Positions 26,526 through 38,490 of a stretch of 64,000 nucleotides of DNA are shown here, piece by piece (the first letter of the stretch is position 1; the number at the start of each line of letters is the position of its first letter). The position numbers and the translations under genes were made by a program. Source of the DNA: Stercorarius parasiticus (Eukaryota > Chordata > Aves > Charadriiformes > Stercorariidae); contig VWZL01000877.1 in the NCBI GenBank assembly GCA_013396915.1, positions 1-64,000 on the forward strand, given 5' to 3'. The notes under the pieces were generated by a model. That model was not told where the DNA came from. It did not search any database and saw nothing but the letters and a program-made list of their open reading frames with translations.

Positions 26526-29500
26526 CATATCAGACCTCATTCTACACTTTTAGACAACAGCCATCACCAAGATTATTATCCTATTTTAACAGTGTGCTTG
26601 CAATGATTCAAGATATTTACAAGAAATCTACAACCTGAATTCAGCATCTCATTAGGCTCAAAGTATAAGTTACAGATTTACCAATTTTAGAGATCTTTCA
26701 ATAGCTAGTTATCCACAATCTGCCTGTTTACGTCTGTTTGATAGCTCACGGGTAATAGACTCAGCAGTATGATGGGCTTAATGAGTTCTGACTTGTTCCT
26801 CGCGCTGTTGTAACTGATGATGAGCACAGCCCATCATTTCCCATCCCAACTGAAAGGTAACTTTCAGTGAAGATGATTCAGGTCAACATCTTTCACTTGG
26901 GAAGCAGGGTGAGCTCAGCAGGTGATAGCTCAGCTGATGACATTATACCACGTTAAGGTAACTGCACCCTATGACGTTATTGAGGTCAGGCTAAAAGGAG
27001 AAGTTTTCTAGTTCAGCCATGAGAATACTTGGCAAAGAAGCCAGAACTGACTTTTTTTAGTGTTATCTTATATCTTAAAAAGATATTTTCTAGTACTTTT
27101 ACCATAGTAATCTATTACTGAATAACAAAGGGTATCCAGCGCTACTAATGGTCTGACAACTAGTTTCCATATTTTTCTTGCCTTAGGAATGAAATGTTCT
27201 TTATATAAAGGTTGAAATCTCAAACCACATGACTCTCACTAATGCAAATGAAGCCTTCGCTCCTTAATATTATGATTTTTTTGTTGTTGAAAATTTCCCC
27301 AAATTAGCATGTTTAAGTAGCCGTCTTCAACATCCCATTCAATTCAAGAAGTATCCTTCCAGTGGAGTAGCAAAGTAACAAATTTTAGAAATCCATTTTG
27401 TTTTTACCCTTTGTGTTACATGCTTACATTTTCATTTCCCTCAGCTTGGACATCCAATCTGTAGTGTTAAATATTTGTGTATTGCCACTTTCAATTTTGA
27501 TTCTCATTGTTATAATGCTTGCATCACTACAATTTGAAACCAGTAATATCTGTTAGAAAAATAAATTATCTTTCAGGATTTTACAAACATGCATTTATGC
27601 TTTCCAGAAGTACTAATGCTCCATCAGGAACTTGATAGCTTTGTGCTTCCCATGAGAAAAGAATCTGAAAGTCTACATTACTTATGTGGAGATTAGAACT
27701 ATAGACACTGAAAAATCAGTTTACATGCTCTGAATGGGGGCAGGGGGCAAACGATGATTTGAAAGCAGGCAAATGCTATTCACAAATCTTGCTGTAGTTT
27801 AAAAGGCTTTTTCACCTTAAATACATTTCTAAGAGAAAAATCGAAAGGAGTAAGAAGAGGAACATGATGCCAATCAGAAGAACACATAAGAACTCTGATT
27901 ACACCTGATCCAAGTACAAGAAGATTCACTGGTGACACTGAAGGTAACTGACCTTATATCACCACAAAGGACCCCCAGATCTCTTTTTGTCTAGTTTGCA
28001 AGCAAGAAAAAGAGAAGTTGGTAACATCTTATCATGGTAACTGTCTTAACACACATGATTCTGATTGTGCTTGAGGTAGCAGGAATTGGCTTCCAACACG
28101 ATTGGGAGGAGAGATTCCATGTAGTCACTTGGGGAAAGATGGCAGAAACAGACACCTGGATGACTCTGGTTCTATCAAAAACATGCAGCTGATACCCCTG
28201 TGGGTGCCACGCAGCAGCAGTACTACAGGAACATCGATGGCCAGAACCGCACCTAATGGGAGCCATTCCTTTTCCCTCTTCTTTGAAAAGATTTTCCTTA
28301 GACCTGTGATTCTCAGTCTAACAACCTGCTCCTTCCATAAACTTCACACCACATCACATTCCTCAGGTGTCCTCCACCACCCCACAGTGTACAAACTTGA
28401 GATGCAGAAGTCATGAAACCACAGGGCCCTTCCCTGGTGGATGCATCCTGACTGGTACTTCACCCTCATCTCCCAGCTCCACTTTCCTCTTCTGGGCACT
28501 CCAGGCCCTATGCTGCCTCAGTGGCCTGGTCCCAGCCTGTCTCCAGCTATGTTCTTGGTAGCTCCACAAATACTTACCTCTTGGACCACATATCCTTATG
28601 TATCTTCCCTCCTCCCCCTCTGCCTCCCTTCTGCCCTCCAGTTTGCACAACACCGTTGGATGACACACTGAGGGATTTCTTACCCAACAGATGGGCTCAC
28701 AAACAGGGAGTAAGGAAGGTAATGGAAGAGCAGCAGCTCTCTGTCCATACACATTCACAGCAATGGGTTGCACCATGCTTGTACCATTACAGGCTAAAAT
28801 CTTTCTTGAAACAAAAGCTATTATTTCTTATCATTTGTTTCTGGTGGTTTTTAAGCTTCCTGATCCATATGGGGTCATTATGCAAGACACCATGTCGAAA
28901 ATACTCACTCTAAGTCATTCTAGTGATAACATTTCTGAAGATAAAACAGATTCCCTTCCCTCACTCCATGACCCCCCTGCCTCCCGTATACAGGTGTTGT
29001 TACTTGGTCACTGGTGATTGAGGAAGCAGATGAGATCTTTCAAGAGTTTGATATTCACTTTCTAAGTTATGCTGCATGAATGGGATTTCAATCATCAGGC
29101 ACTAGGTGTTTCAGTGATATCAAAATGTTGTTCATCAGGAATGGAAAGAAAAACACAACAAGGAATTGCATCTAAAGGACTGATTTCCCAATTTACCTTA
29201 GGCTAGTGTCGCACTTCTACTTAATCAAAATATGCTATCAGAGGGGAAAATGAATGTCTACAACACAGTTTACAAAAAACCGCTCAATTTGTTGCTCACA
29301 AATATTTTTAAAAAATCCACCCCTTATGCCAGCGTTTTGGCTCACTGTATTCTACTCCTCTGTCATTAATGCTCTCTGCTGTAAGCACAACTCCTAGCTG
29401 GGGACTCGAACGCGTAAGGGAGCTAGGATAAGATTCCAAATCTCAGTAGTGCTGGCATGAAGATAGGTCTCCTCAGTGATACAGAAGACAATATCCTAGG

Positions 29501-29705
29501 GAGACTGGAATTAGTCCTATTCCACGCAATTCGATCCAAGATGAAAGGCATATCAAGAAGCAAGTAATTACTAGCTAATGGCTAGGGATGGAAATGTAAC
29601 ATGGTTCAGCCTAAGCATTTCATGACAAGTGACAAGACATCTTGAAAAAAGGGGGATTTTTTCCAAAAGGATGGAAGGTGTCAAGAGCAAAGAAAAAAGG
29701 GTTAC

Positions 29706-32700
29706 CTCTTCAGTTTGGGAGGGGCTGATTCTGGGCATTGGCGATACTTGTGGTGTTTTCAGCTGTGTACTGTTGCTGTCTGGAACAAGCTCTCTGTGGA
29801 TTGACTGAATATGGTTTTGGAGTTCACTTTCTGATTCAAATTTAACATTGCAACTAGAACATCGAGTCTTCAGTCCCCCTGCCTTGCTTTTGTTCTCAAT
29901 GGAACTCAAGTTCTCATTTTGGCCCATGCCTTGTCTGTTACTGCTTGAAGGGATGTTGACACTTGGACTACCACTTTTACTGAGATTAACACAGCTAGCA
30001 CACAGACCATATGGCAGACCATTGATGTCAAGTTTCACTAAATCCTGTTTTGAGCGGAATTCCTTCAGGCAAGAAGCACACTTGTACAGTTTCTGGAGAT
30101 GCTGTGCGCGCCCCGTGGACTGCACGGCAGAACCGTTTCCAGTTTTCTGCATGTGGAACGTGCCGTGGATTTTCAGTTCCAGCGTGGAGGTCACTGTCTG
30201 CATGCACACCACACAGCGGAACCCCGTCAAGGAGTTCCGCAAGTCAGGGTGCATTTGGCAATGCTCTAAAAATTCCTCCTCGCTCTGGAGGGGCATCTTG
30301 CAAATCCTGCAGTTTCCAGTGTCCAGGCTCTTACTATGTGTAACCTTATGTTCAGTAAGAGTCAGAAGAGACGGAAACCGCTCGCCACAGATTGGGCACA
30401 TATAATGTTTCACTGGTCCCAAGTGTGTCTGCATGTGTTCTCGGAGCCCATTTTCAGAGAAGAATGTTCGAGAACACACATTACACTTGTAATTCCCTTT
30501 TATGAGTTCAGCCTTTTTCTTCACTATGGCACTTTCTCCAGGTCGAATGTTGTGGTCTCGAAGCTGGTGATTTTGCAGGAGAGTCTCCATGGTATAAGCT
30601 GCTCCACAAATGTCACAGCCATACATAGGCTCAGATGTGTCCACATCTTCCTCACTGCCATCATGGCTGTTATGGGACTCCTGGCTATTTGTCAACAAGG
30701 TCTGAAGTTCCACTTCCTCTTTCTGAACCTGCTCAGATGCTCCATTCGTCCCACAGTTCGGAGTTTTCGTTTCAAAAACACAATGTTTTTCTCTTAAGTG
30801 CTTTTCCAGCAAGATGATGGCATGGAAAGCTTTGCTGCAGAACTTGCAGTTGTACTTCTTGCTGTGTGTAGTAATGTGACACTGCAGCTCCACCTCTGTA
30901 CCGAAGGACTCTCCACAGAAGATGCACTTGTGTACTTTGCCTTGGTTCTCCAGGTGGTTGTGTTTAACATGAAGCTGTAGATCAGTCTCATTGCGGAAAT
31001 CCCAGTTGCAAGATGTACATCTGTATACCTTCTTTTCATTGCTGTGCTTCACAGCCAAGTGTAGCTGAATGGAGACTTTGGAGTCAAAAACCTCTTGGCA
31101 CAAGGTGCAGCGGAAGAATACAAATGTATGCATGTCCAGTAGGTGTTTCTGCAAGTCATCCACCGAAGTGAACTGCTTGTCACAGCTTTCACAGATGTAG
31201 TACGTTGAGGTGATCATGAAATGAATGGTAACATGCTTCAGCAGAGACTCCTGATTTGGAAATTCCTTGTTGCACTGAGGACAGGTCAGTTTTGGCAGGA
31301 CAGTGTCAAGATGTGTTTTCAAATGAGTCTGAAAACCATCCAAGGAAGTATACTTAGCACCACACTGATTACAAATATATTCACCTGCAGGACGAGGAGG
31401 AGCGCCTCCAACTGCCTGCATCATCTTTAAAGAGGTCTGCTCAATGGTTACAGGAGATAAGGGACTCATGGCCCTGGATTTTTTTCCGTTGTGGATGTAA
31501 TTCAGTGCCAAAGGAATGTTCTTATGGTTCTCCTTGATATGCTTGTTCAGTTTAAGAACACTATTAAATATTGGAGAATTTGTACAGTAAGAACAAGAAT
31601 ACACTTCCACCACTGGATCTTTTGGGGTTCCAAGCACAGGGGAACCAAAACGGGAACTGCTAAGATCACAATGGACTTGTCTAATATGGTCTTCCAGAGA
31701 AGAATCTGTAAGAAATCCCATGTAGCAATGGGGACAAAAAAATGCATTACTGTCCTTGGCAGCGGGGTTGGCAAATCCATGAGAACATCGGATGTGTTCC
31801 TGAAGGGTGTTGAGGTCATTGAACACTTCGGAACAGAAGTTGCACTGGTACACCATGGCAGGCATGGTAGAAACAATCAGTGCTGGGTCCGGAGCTTCGT
31901 GGACTTGCTTAAGATGTTCGTTCAGATTGTAAAGAGACGGCAATACCTCCAAACAATACTGACAGATATGGGCTTGTTCGGGTTTATCTAAATGCATAGT
32001 TTTCAGGTGTATCTGCAAAACTGCAAGGCTGGAAAACAATTGTTTGTTGCAATAAATGCAGCTGTAGGTAACTTTTGCCTGTTTACTCGAAGGACCTGTG
32101 ATATCTGGCACTTGCTGAGCTGCCCGCTTCCTTCCACGACCTTTTGGTATAGGGGGAGCCGTTTCCACCATTGTTGAACTATCCACCGAGAGATTCGAAT
32201 CCGGAGTGGTGCTAGAGACTGAGGTGTAGCCCACAGTTACCAAAGACGGGCTGTTGCTGTGGTTGCATGACTCTGGCTGCTGGTGACTGTCCATGTGGCT
32301 GTACAGCTCCTCCACAGTATGAAAGTTCTCAGAGCAAATGCTGCACGAATTCTTCTTCTCACCATTATGAGCCTGCTCCATGTGATTCACCAGAGACGTT
32401 TCCTCTACAAAGAGTTCATGACAGTAAACACACTGAAGAGCAGATCGGTCTTCATTAGGGGAACACTCGGGGTGACATTCTGCAATGTGCTTCTGAAGAT
32501 CTTCAGGAAAATCAAAGCCTTCTTCACACTGACTGCATTTCTGAGTGTCTTTCATTTTCCAGTCCTCCATCCGGGAAGCAGACTGAGAGCCATCTTTGTT
32601 CCTCTCGTGAACCTGCATGTGACCATGCAGAGAACTGGATGACAGGAATCCACGTCTACAAATGGCACACTTATATGGCTTGTTGGATGTATGAGTCTTT

Positions 32701-33058
32701 AAGTGAATTTTAAGATGATCACTCCTAGAGAACGCTGCGTCACACTCACTGCAGTGATACTTCTTGTCTCCAGTATGAAGCTTTATGTGGCGGTCCCTGC
32801 TCCGTTTGTGTTTGAAGAGACGACTGCAATACGTGCACTTGAAAGGGAGCTTGTCGCTGTGACTTTGCTCGTGGTGCTTTAAGTAGCTGAGGCGGCTGAA
32901 CGATTTGTCACAAAACTGGCATGGATAGGGCAACCCAGGGCCTCCTTCCTCTTCACCAAAATCACAACCTTCTCCATGGCTCGGGGAAGTCTGGTCCTTG
33001 CTAGAAGGTGATGATGCTGGCCATGAGCAAGTAGGGTCATCCTCAACATCCACTCCAT
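29706..33058 (-). CDS. ZNF521: ZNF521 large zinc-finger exon (internal coding exon)
   Basis: This exon encodes 1117 full codons plus two bases of a split Asp codon. It begins after a pyrimidine-rich tract and AG (33060-33059) and ends at GAG|GTAACC (GT at 29705-29704), phase 0. I count 26 C2H2-type modules, from one starting [10 protein letters not shown] (about 32927) to one starting [10 protein letters not shown] (about 29868). The module at about 30000-30095 ([10 protein letters not shown]) is degenerate, lacking the usual His pair. Linkers include a basic GRGRKRA stretch (about 32130), a possible nuclear signal, and an acidic EEDVD stretch (about 30640). From memory the residues match vertebrate ZNF521 nearly throughout, and better than its paralogue ZNF423. 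The family is nuclear: it binds DNA, BMP-activated SMADs and EBF1, recruits NuRD through its N-terminus, and acts in haematopoietic, neural and adipose/bone fate. The open frame runs past both splice sites, but those extensions (nine residues upstream, 44 downstream) are intron translation. Confidence 0.96.
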
Positions 33059-33559
33059 CTGAAATGAGAAAGACACATGCCCACAAGCTTAATCCCTACC
33101 GTTCAAAGGAGACAGCAAATGCACATGAGCAACACAGATCTGCTACTCCTGAATAGCTAAAACATTAAACTCAGACTAGGATATTTCTTACACCTGTATC
33201 CAACAGCTTCAAGACCACATTTATTTTTATCAGACTGTAAAACATTAGAAGTTATTAAATAGTTCTGTGCCTATATTACCTTTTTATTGCTTTTTTATCA
33301 TTCTTTCTCACTTGCAGGATATGTATTATACATTGACAACTTTATTAAAATGCAGTTTTTAATATATTTAATGTTTCTTTTGTATCCATTCTAAAATGAT
33401 TTGCAAATTATGTGAGCATCTGAAGAGTCAAAGGAAAGGAAAAAATATTACAGGAATGATTTAAAATTAATACAGCCAACCTACATGCCTAATATTTAAT
33501 GAAAAAATTCCCCCTGCTTTGCCACAGGTTTGGCTTTTTTTCCCCTTGAAGTTGATTCT

Positions 33560-33690
33560 GAACACAGAAATCTTTTAAATGCTATTACTGAGAGAGACTT
33601 GGGTGTTATTCTAAACAATAATAGGAAAAATTACAGGGGAGGAACCGGACAACAGTATAAACAGTGATGTTTTCTCTAATAAAGTGCAAC
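33560..33690 (+). repeat. Possible CR1 reverse-transcriptase scrap
   Basis: A plus-strand frame around 33585-33630 reads TERDLGVILNN, close to the ERDLGVLVDN-type motif near the C-terminus of CR1 polymerase. The flanking frame soon decays. Only about a dozen residues support this, so it is tentative. It sits about 500 bp upstream of the large exon's acceptor. Confidence 0.35.
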
Positions 33691-35519
33691 CAGATTTCTC
33701 CAATAATGATACAATTCAGTTACTGAAAGCTGGCAGATGGATCATTAAATGTTCAAAACAAACTAACAAACCAATAGCCAGGATCAAGGAAAATGAGAAA
33801 GTTTCAAAAGGGTCAGTTGTGAACAGCATTTTTTTTTCCTTTTTAAGTTCAAGAGGTTGCCCACCATTTCTTCCTTTCTGCAAAGGCCTCAGCCAGCTGA
33901 ACTTCCTCAGTCCAGCAGAACCTGCACTGTGAGGTGATCACAGACAAAGCAACTTGTAAAAAACTGGAAACAGGAAAAATGATAAATGCTTATGGTAAAA
34001 GCTGAAAGATTTACGAGTAACAGGGAAAAGACAAAACAGAAATGCTAGCCAGATATTAAACTGATCTAGTTATCCATGATACTACCTCATCTCTAGACAG
34101 GGCAAGTTGTAACTATTTTTTTCAACAGTTGTGCTGTACCGTTTTTCTACCTTTTGTTTTAAATATAGACTACAACACTATAATGATCATCCTTAACTTA
34201 ACCTAAAACTTCTTTTAAAATATTACAAGAATGCTCGAAAGACCACTCTACATCAAATAATCCTTCTATTCCTTTTCAGGGGCAATGCTTGGGGTTTTTT
34301 TTTTCCTTTTAAAATTAAAATTGACTACAGTAATAATACAAAAAAAACCAGGATAAATGTCTTGAAAATATCTTTATTAAGGTATTCCTGCAAAGCAGTA
34401 AGTTTCTTAATATCTTCAGCCTTCTCTCAAGAAATTTACTACACCAACATAAAAGTTAGGGCTGGCCTATATTATGTAAACAAATTCCAAGCCTGCTTTC
34501 TTTAAGGTAACAAGATTTTACTAGATTATCAACCTCTTGCTTATCCACAGGAAACAGATGAGGATTCATTCCTTTCCTGCATCTAGAAACTGATGACAAC
34601 GCCATCTCACTATCAATGCCAGATGGCAACCATCTAACTCTGAGGAAACAACCAAACACCATTGCTGGATGCCTGCCCATTGACACAATGCTTTTCAGGA
34701 TAAGTTGGAAACCGCACGGCTTTTTATCCTCTTGTTTACGTCTTGAAGAGGAGGGTTTCACAAATTAAACACACACACAAATACATATCTGTACTTACCT
34801 ACCTACGAATCTGCACTAATGTCATATATTTAAATCACAAAACCAAACCCTAGCCCAAGTACCATGTCTTTGAACTGAAAACAAAGGTGTTGCTTGGTTT
34901 TTTCAGACAAAAGTGAAAGATAAAAATCCTCCCTTCCAGCAAAAGTACTGTCATCTGCTAAAATGCTTCCCAATGTACTGAAGCAAAGTTACTCTTTGTC
35001 ATACATACTAAATAATACCAGCCAAGTGAGTTTTTAAGTTGGTACATTAATGACCGCAATATTCACAGGAGACTTTTAAGGTAAATCTGTCTACTGCCCT
35101 TTCAAATTCGTTGGTTTGATTCTAAAACTGGAAATGATCAAAACAGTGGATCAACTATTTACGGAAAAAGATGTTAATTTTTTCTATATTTTTAAATTTC
35201 ATTTAAAATTAATACTTTCAGCCAGGTCTTTTAAGGCGAAAAACCTTTGTCCTTTAAAAATCAAATATATTTCTGACATACAACCACTGCCGGCAGATAA
35301 ACAGGAATTTATGCCAAGCAACCGAGTGAAGAAAAATAGTCTGTGACTGCTTAGGCAACATATTTTGTAACCAAATTTAGTATTAAAATGTATATCCTAT
35401 GCAGAAATGATATATTATTGTATAAATGTTTAGAGGAATATATAGCAAGCGTTATAAATAGTGTACCATCACAGACAGTGTAGTAAATCACTTCCTTTTT
35501 GTGGCCACTGCCTGCCTGG

Positions 35520-36190
35520 TTTTACCTATTATACAACTATTCCCCCCGGCTCGTGGATCTCAGCGGGCCGTCGGGCTGGCAGCAGGGTCGGGATCAAGCG
35601 CTGAGCCTGACCATGGCATAAGCAATGGCAGCCCCTGTTGCCCATCCGCTTCTCCTTCTTCGCTTGGGGATCCCTCCTCAGCTTTTATGCAAGGGAAGGA
35701 AAGCGGAGGGGGAATAGTGTGAACTACAGCACAGAGTTCTTACTTTCCAACCCTCAAATATAAATGTTTGTGTCACTTTGCTGTTCGCTTTTGTAATCTG
35801 AGCCCATAGTAATTCTGCAGAGTAATTCTCTTTGTGCAAAAAGGAGAAGAGCAAACCACTTACAGCTCCAACTTGCGCCCTTTTAACTTGAAATGTGAAA
35901 ATCTCTCAATCCCTCTGAGGTACAGAAGAACCAGCAAGGCAGGGGGAATTCCGCACAGTGCACGGCAGAGGACAACAGGATTTTCCTGAGTACGAGCCTA
36001 ACAATGCAGCCAACACGTTCCCCTGGCTTCCCCCCCTCCCCGGCACGGCGGGGCGGGGGAGAGTCGGTGTGGATGGGGCACCGATGGCCGGTCACTGCTC
36101 TCCGGTCACCGTTCTCCGGAAGGAGGGCCCCTGGGCTGTGCTTACGCAAAGGGCTTCCAAAGCCTGGCCTGCCGGCTGTCAGTGAGCCGC
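35520..36190. other. CpG-richer intronic patch, candidate promoter or enhancer
   Basis: CpG-dense runs occur near 35550-35610 (GGGCCGTCGGGCTGG) and 36030-36130 (GGCACGGCGGGGCGGGGG, with GC-box-like GGGGCGGGG). They stand out from AT-rich flanks, although the middle (35760-35870) is ordinary. The patch is about 2.5 to 3.1 kb upstream of the large ZNF521 exon and includes a 14-bp tandem duplication at 36088-36115. An alternative ZNF521 start or a regulatory element is possible. No exon or start codon linked to ZNF521 was identified. Confidence 0.4.
36088..36115 (+). repeat. 14-bp tandem duplication, two units
   Basis: CCGGTCACTGCTCT is followed directly by CCGGTCACCGTTCT and then CCGGA, giving two units with two differences. 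Each unit holds a GGTCAC sequence resembling a nuclear-receptor half-site. Confidence 0.85.
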
Positions 36191-36279
36191 AGAAGGACTT
36201 CTGAAACTTTGCTTCTGCAACAAGGGAAATGTTTCGCTGACATGACTTTTGCTGTGCAGACTCCAACCTGAACACTAGG

Positions 36280-36412
36280 AACAGTCAAGGCCAGGCTGGA
36301 TGGGGCTTTGAGCAACGTGGTCTAGTTTGAGGTGTCCCTGCCCATGGCAGGGGGGTTGGAACTAGATGATCTTTAAGGACCCTTCCAACCCCAACCATTC
36401 TGTGACTCTATA
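36280..36412 (+). mobile_element. CR1 LINE 3' end fragment
   Basis: Reads CAAGGCCAGGCTGGATGGGG, TTTGAGCAACGTGGTCTAG, GTGTCCCTGCCCATGGCAGG, GGGTTGGAACTAGATGATCT, then CCTTCCAACCCCAACCATTC and TGTGACTCTAT. This is the CR1 3' UTR and terminus in plus orientation, antisense to ZNF521. It lacks coding sequence and borders the CpG-richer patch. Confidence 0.95.
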
Positions 36413-38354
36413 AACGTTGTACGTGATGAACTAACACGCCAAGTGAGCTTAAGGCTGTCTAGGAATGGATCTGAGGACAGCGATCAAGAAGAAAACCTGG
36501 ACTAAGTGTAACTACTGCTACAGCAGGATGTGAGTGATGGCACTGCCAGTCCTGCCGTCTCCCTACCCCTCCCCACAAAGACACCGCCCCATAAAATTAA
36601 CGTGCAACCACAAAAGAACATCTCCTTCAGAATGGCAGTGACGTGTGGCTTGCTAGCCCTCGCTGAGGCTACTCCATGTTAGGCGAGCAGACCTGGGCAC
36701 TCAAAGCCATGGCAGAAGAGCTGAATGGAAGGTCCCACAGCCAACCAGATGGCTTGGGATGCGGAATCCACTCCCGCTTTCCCAGGGGCACTTCCCACAG
36801 CACCGTCTCTGTGTTGCAGGTAAAGTTCGATCTGCTGTCGGGGTAAAGAACTTCAAATCCCTATTTGATGATCACTCTCATAGAAAATACAGTTTCCTGC
36901 TACTCTGCATACAGCCACATGTATATAAATCTGCAAACACCTACCCATCAAGCTATGTCAACATTACAAATACTGATTTTTAATGTTATAACAAGCTGTC
37001 TTAAAATACTCTGGACCAAATTCAGATACGCACATACAAGTCCCCAGGAGTGGTACACATCCATCTGAGGGCAGAGTAGGACTCCAGGTATTCGACAGAG
37101 TGTTTATGGAGTTTTAAAATATATTTTCTGTATCGACTTTATTTTTTTTCCTTTGGCACTCACTAAGTGCTACTTACTGTAAATGCCTTTTTTGTGTTAT
37201 GGCAAGTATTCTGAGTTTCAATGTGATGCACTTAACATGTCCATGTAAATTTTTAATTTTTGGAACCAGTCACTTCACACTCGCTGACTCTAAGAAAGCT
37301 CTAGCACTCACAACCAAAAAACTTTGCTGGAAATCGGCTACAAGGCCTAAAAGTCTATTTAAAGATGCAAATGTGTGTGAATAGTTAGTGCAGATGTTTT
37401 TCTACACCAACTGTACTTGCTGAGTTTCACCATTTCCATAAAGCACATTAAAACAAGTGTGTGAACACTCTGAGATGAAAGTACCAAGCACTCCTGAGAC
37501 TTCCAGTGGAAAGTAGAGCTGCCTGACTTTTCTCCAAGCAGACAGGAATGCCCATGATTCAGCAGCCTGAGTAAATAAAAGAGGTCCTTATTTCCTAATT
37601 TTGCTGGCTGGCCACACTGCAGCAGTCTCTGTGCTGCTGCCAAAAGGGATGCAAAACTGGAACTACACCCAGCAGCTGAAGGACTGTCTTTGTTAGCCAG
37701 CCAGGCCTTCCTGACCATCTTCTGGCAACAAAACTACCGTATCCTGCGAGGAAGACCTCCATCTCGGGCTTGATAGTTCTCTAGTCTGTCTAATAGGACA
37801 AAACAACAGATTTTGCCTGGTCTGTGCTGGAGGAGGACAGCTGGAAACTCAGTTAGTAGCAGAGTAACACCTGTTCAGTCATATTTATGGGGGAAAGTGC
37901 TCACTAACAGAAAAGTGAAGTAATACCAGAAGGAGTTATCCCACGGAAAGGGGAGGGAGGAAGGGGGAAGCATCAGAGCACAAAAGCACCTCTGTGGAGT
38001 TAGCAGCCAGCCACTCATGTGCCAACCCCAGTAGTCGTGAGGTCTTAAAAGTGATCTTATCCCTGGTGCTGCTGACTGAATTAACAATACCGCTTCAGAA
38101 AAACGTTTCTTAGTCACCAGGAAGGTTTATGACATGCATGCTTTGGCTGGAATATGCTTCAGGGCACTTGCTTTATCATGCCTTATTTTTCTGTATGATT
38201 TAAACATGTTTTTGCTGCCACTAGACAAATGGCCACGTTCCTAAAGCAAATGTCAGCAAACCTTTATGTGCCATAATACATAAGGCTTCTCTGATAGAAC
38301 AGAGTTTACAAATATGAACAAATGAATATTTTCAGTATCCTGTAAGCAGCAGTT

Positions 38355-38490
38355 TTCTATTTTCCCCATTTTGCTGCTCAAGTATCTGGGGCACAGACAA
38401 GCTGGAGCGGTTTGCCTCAGGTTACAAATGTAATCTGTGCAAAGGAGGAAACAGAACCCATCTCTCCCAGGTCTGAGCCATCCCCGCAAG
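38355..38490 (-). repeat. MIR/CORE-SINE-like remnant (antisense)
   Basis: The plus strand runs TTTTCCCCATTTTGCTGCTC, GGGGCACAGACAAGCTGGAG, TTTGCCTCAGGTTACAAATG, then GGAAACAGAACCCATCTCTC and CCAGGTCTG. This parallels the reverse MIR order (CCCCATTTTACAGATGAGG, GGCACAGAGAGGTTAAG, TTGCCCAAGGTCACAC, GAACCCAGGTC). It is diverged and partial. Confidence 0.65.

Larger units (their letters stand above)
12842..29705 (-). other. ZNF521: ZNF521 intron between the large and small exons
   Basis: This 16,864-bp intron has donor GTAACC at its high end and acceptor TTTCTTTAG at its low end. It contains CR1 copies at 14195, 21797 and 22798, simple repeats near 14040 and 14651, a GC-rich block at 16139-16755, and ancient repeat remnants near 21120 and 26345. 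The remaining stretches (14700-16130, 16760-21100, 23060-26340, 26530-29700) look like unique AT-rich intronic DNA. No splice-bounded open frame with recognisable protein similarity was seen in them. Confidence 0.85.

Noticed and set aside
29398..29420. GGGGACTCGAACGCG, reminiscent of a tRNA T-loop on the minus strand
   Set aside because: No acceptor stem, D-loop or anticodon arm could be placed around it.
29848..31991. Plus-strand open frames of 153-185 codons across the large exon
   Set aside because: They are antisense shadows of a repetitive C2H2 coding sequence with no family resemblance or splice context.
33059..33086. Apparent start methionine and nine residues (MWACVFLIS) ahead of the large exon
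   Set aside because: They lie upstream of a good splice acceptor, and family alignment begins exactly after the AG. They are translated intron.
34456..34800. Minus-strand 101-codon frame near a GGTAAGTAC donor-like site
   Set aside because: The donor-like site lies upstream of the frame in the minus direction, there is no paired acceptor, and the translation resembles no protein.
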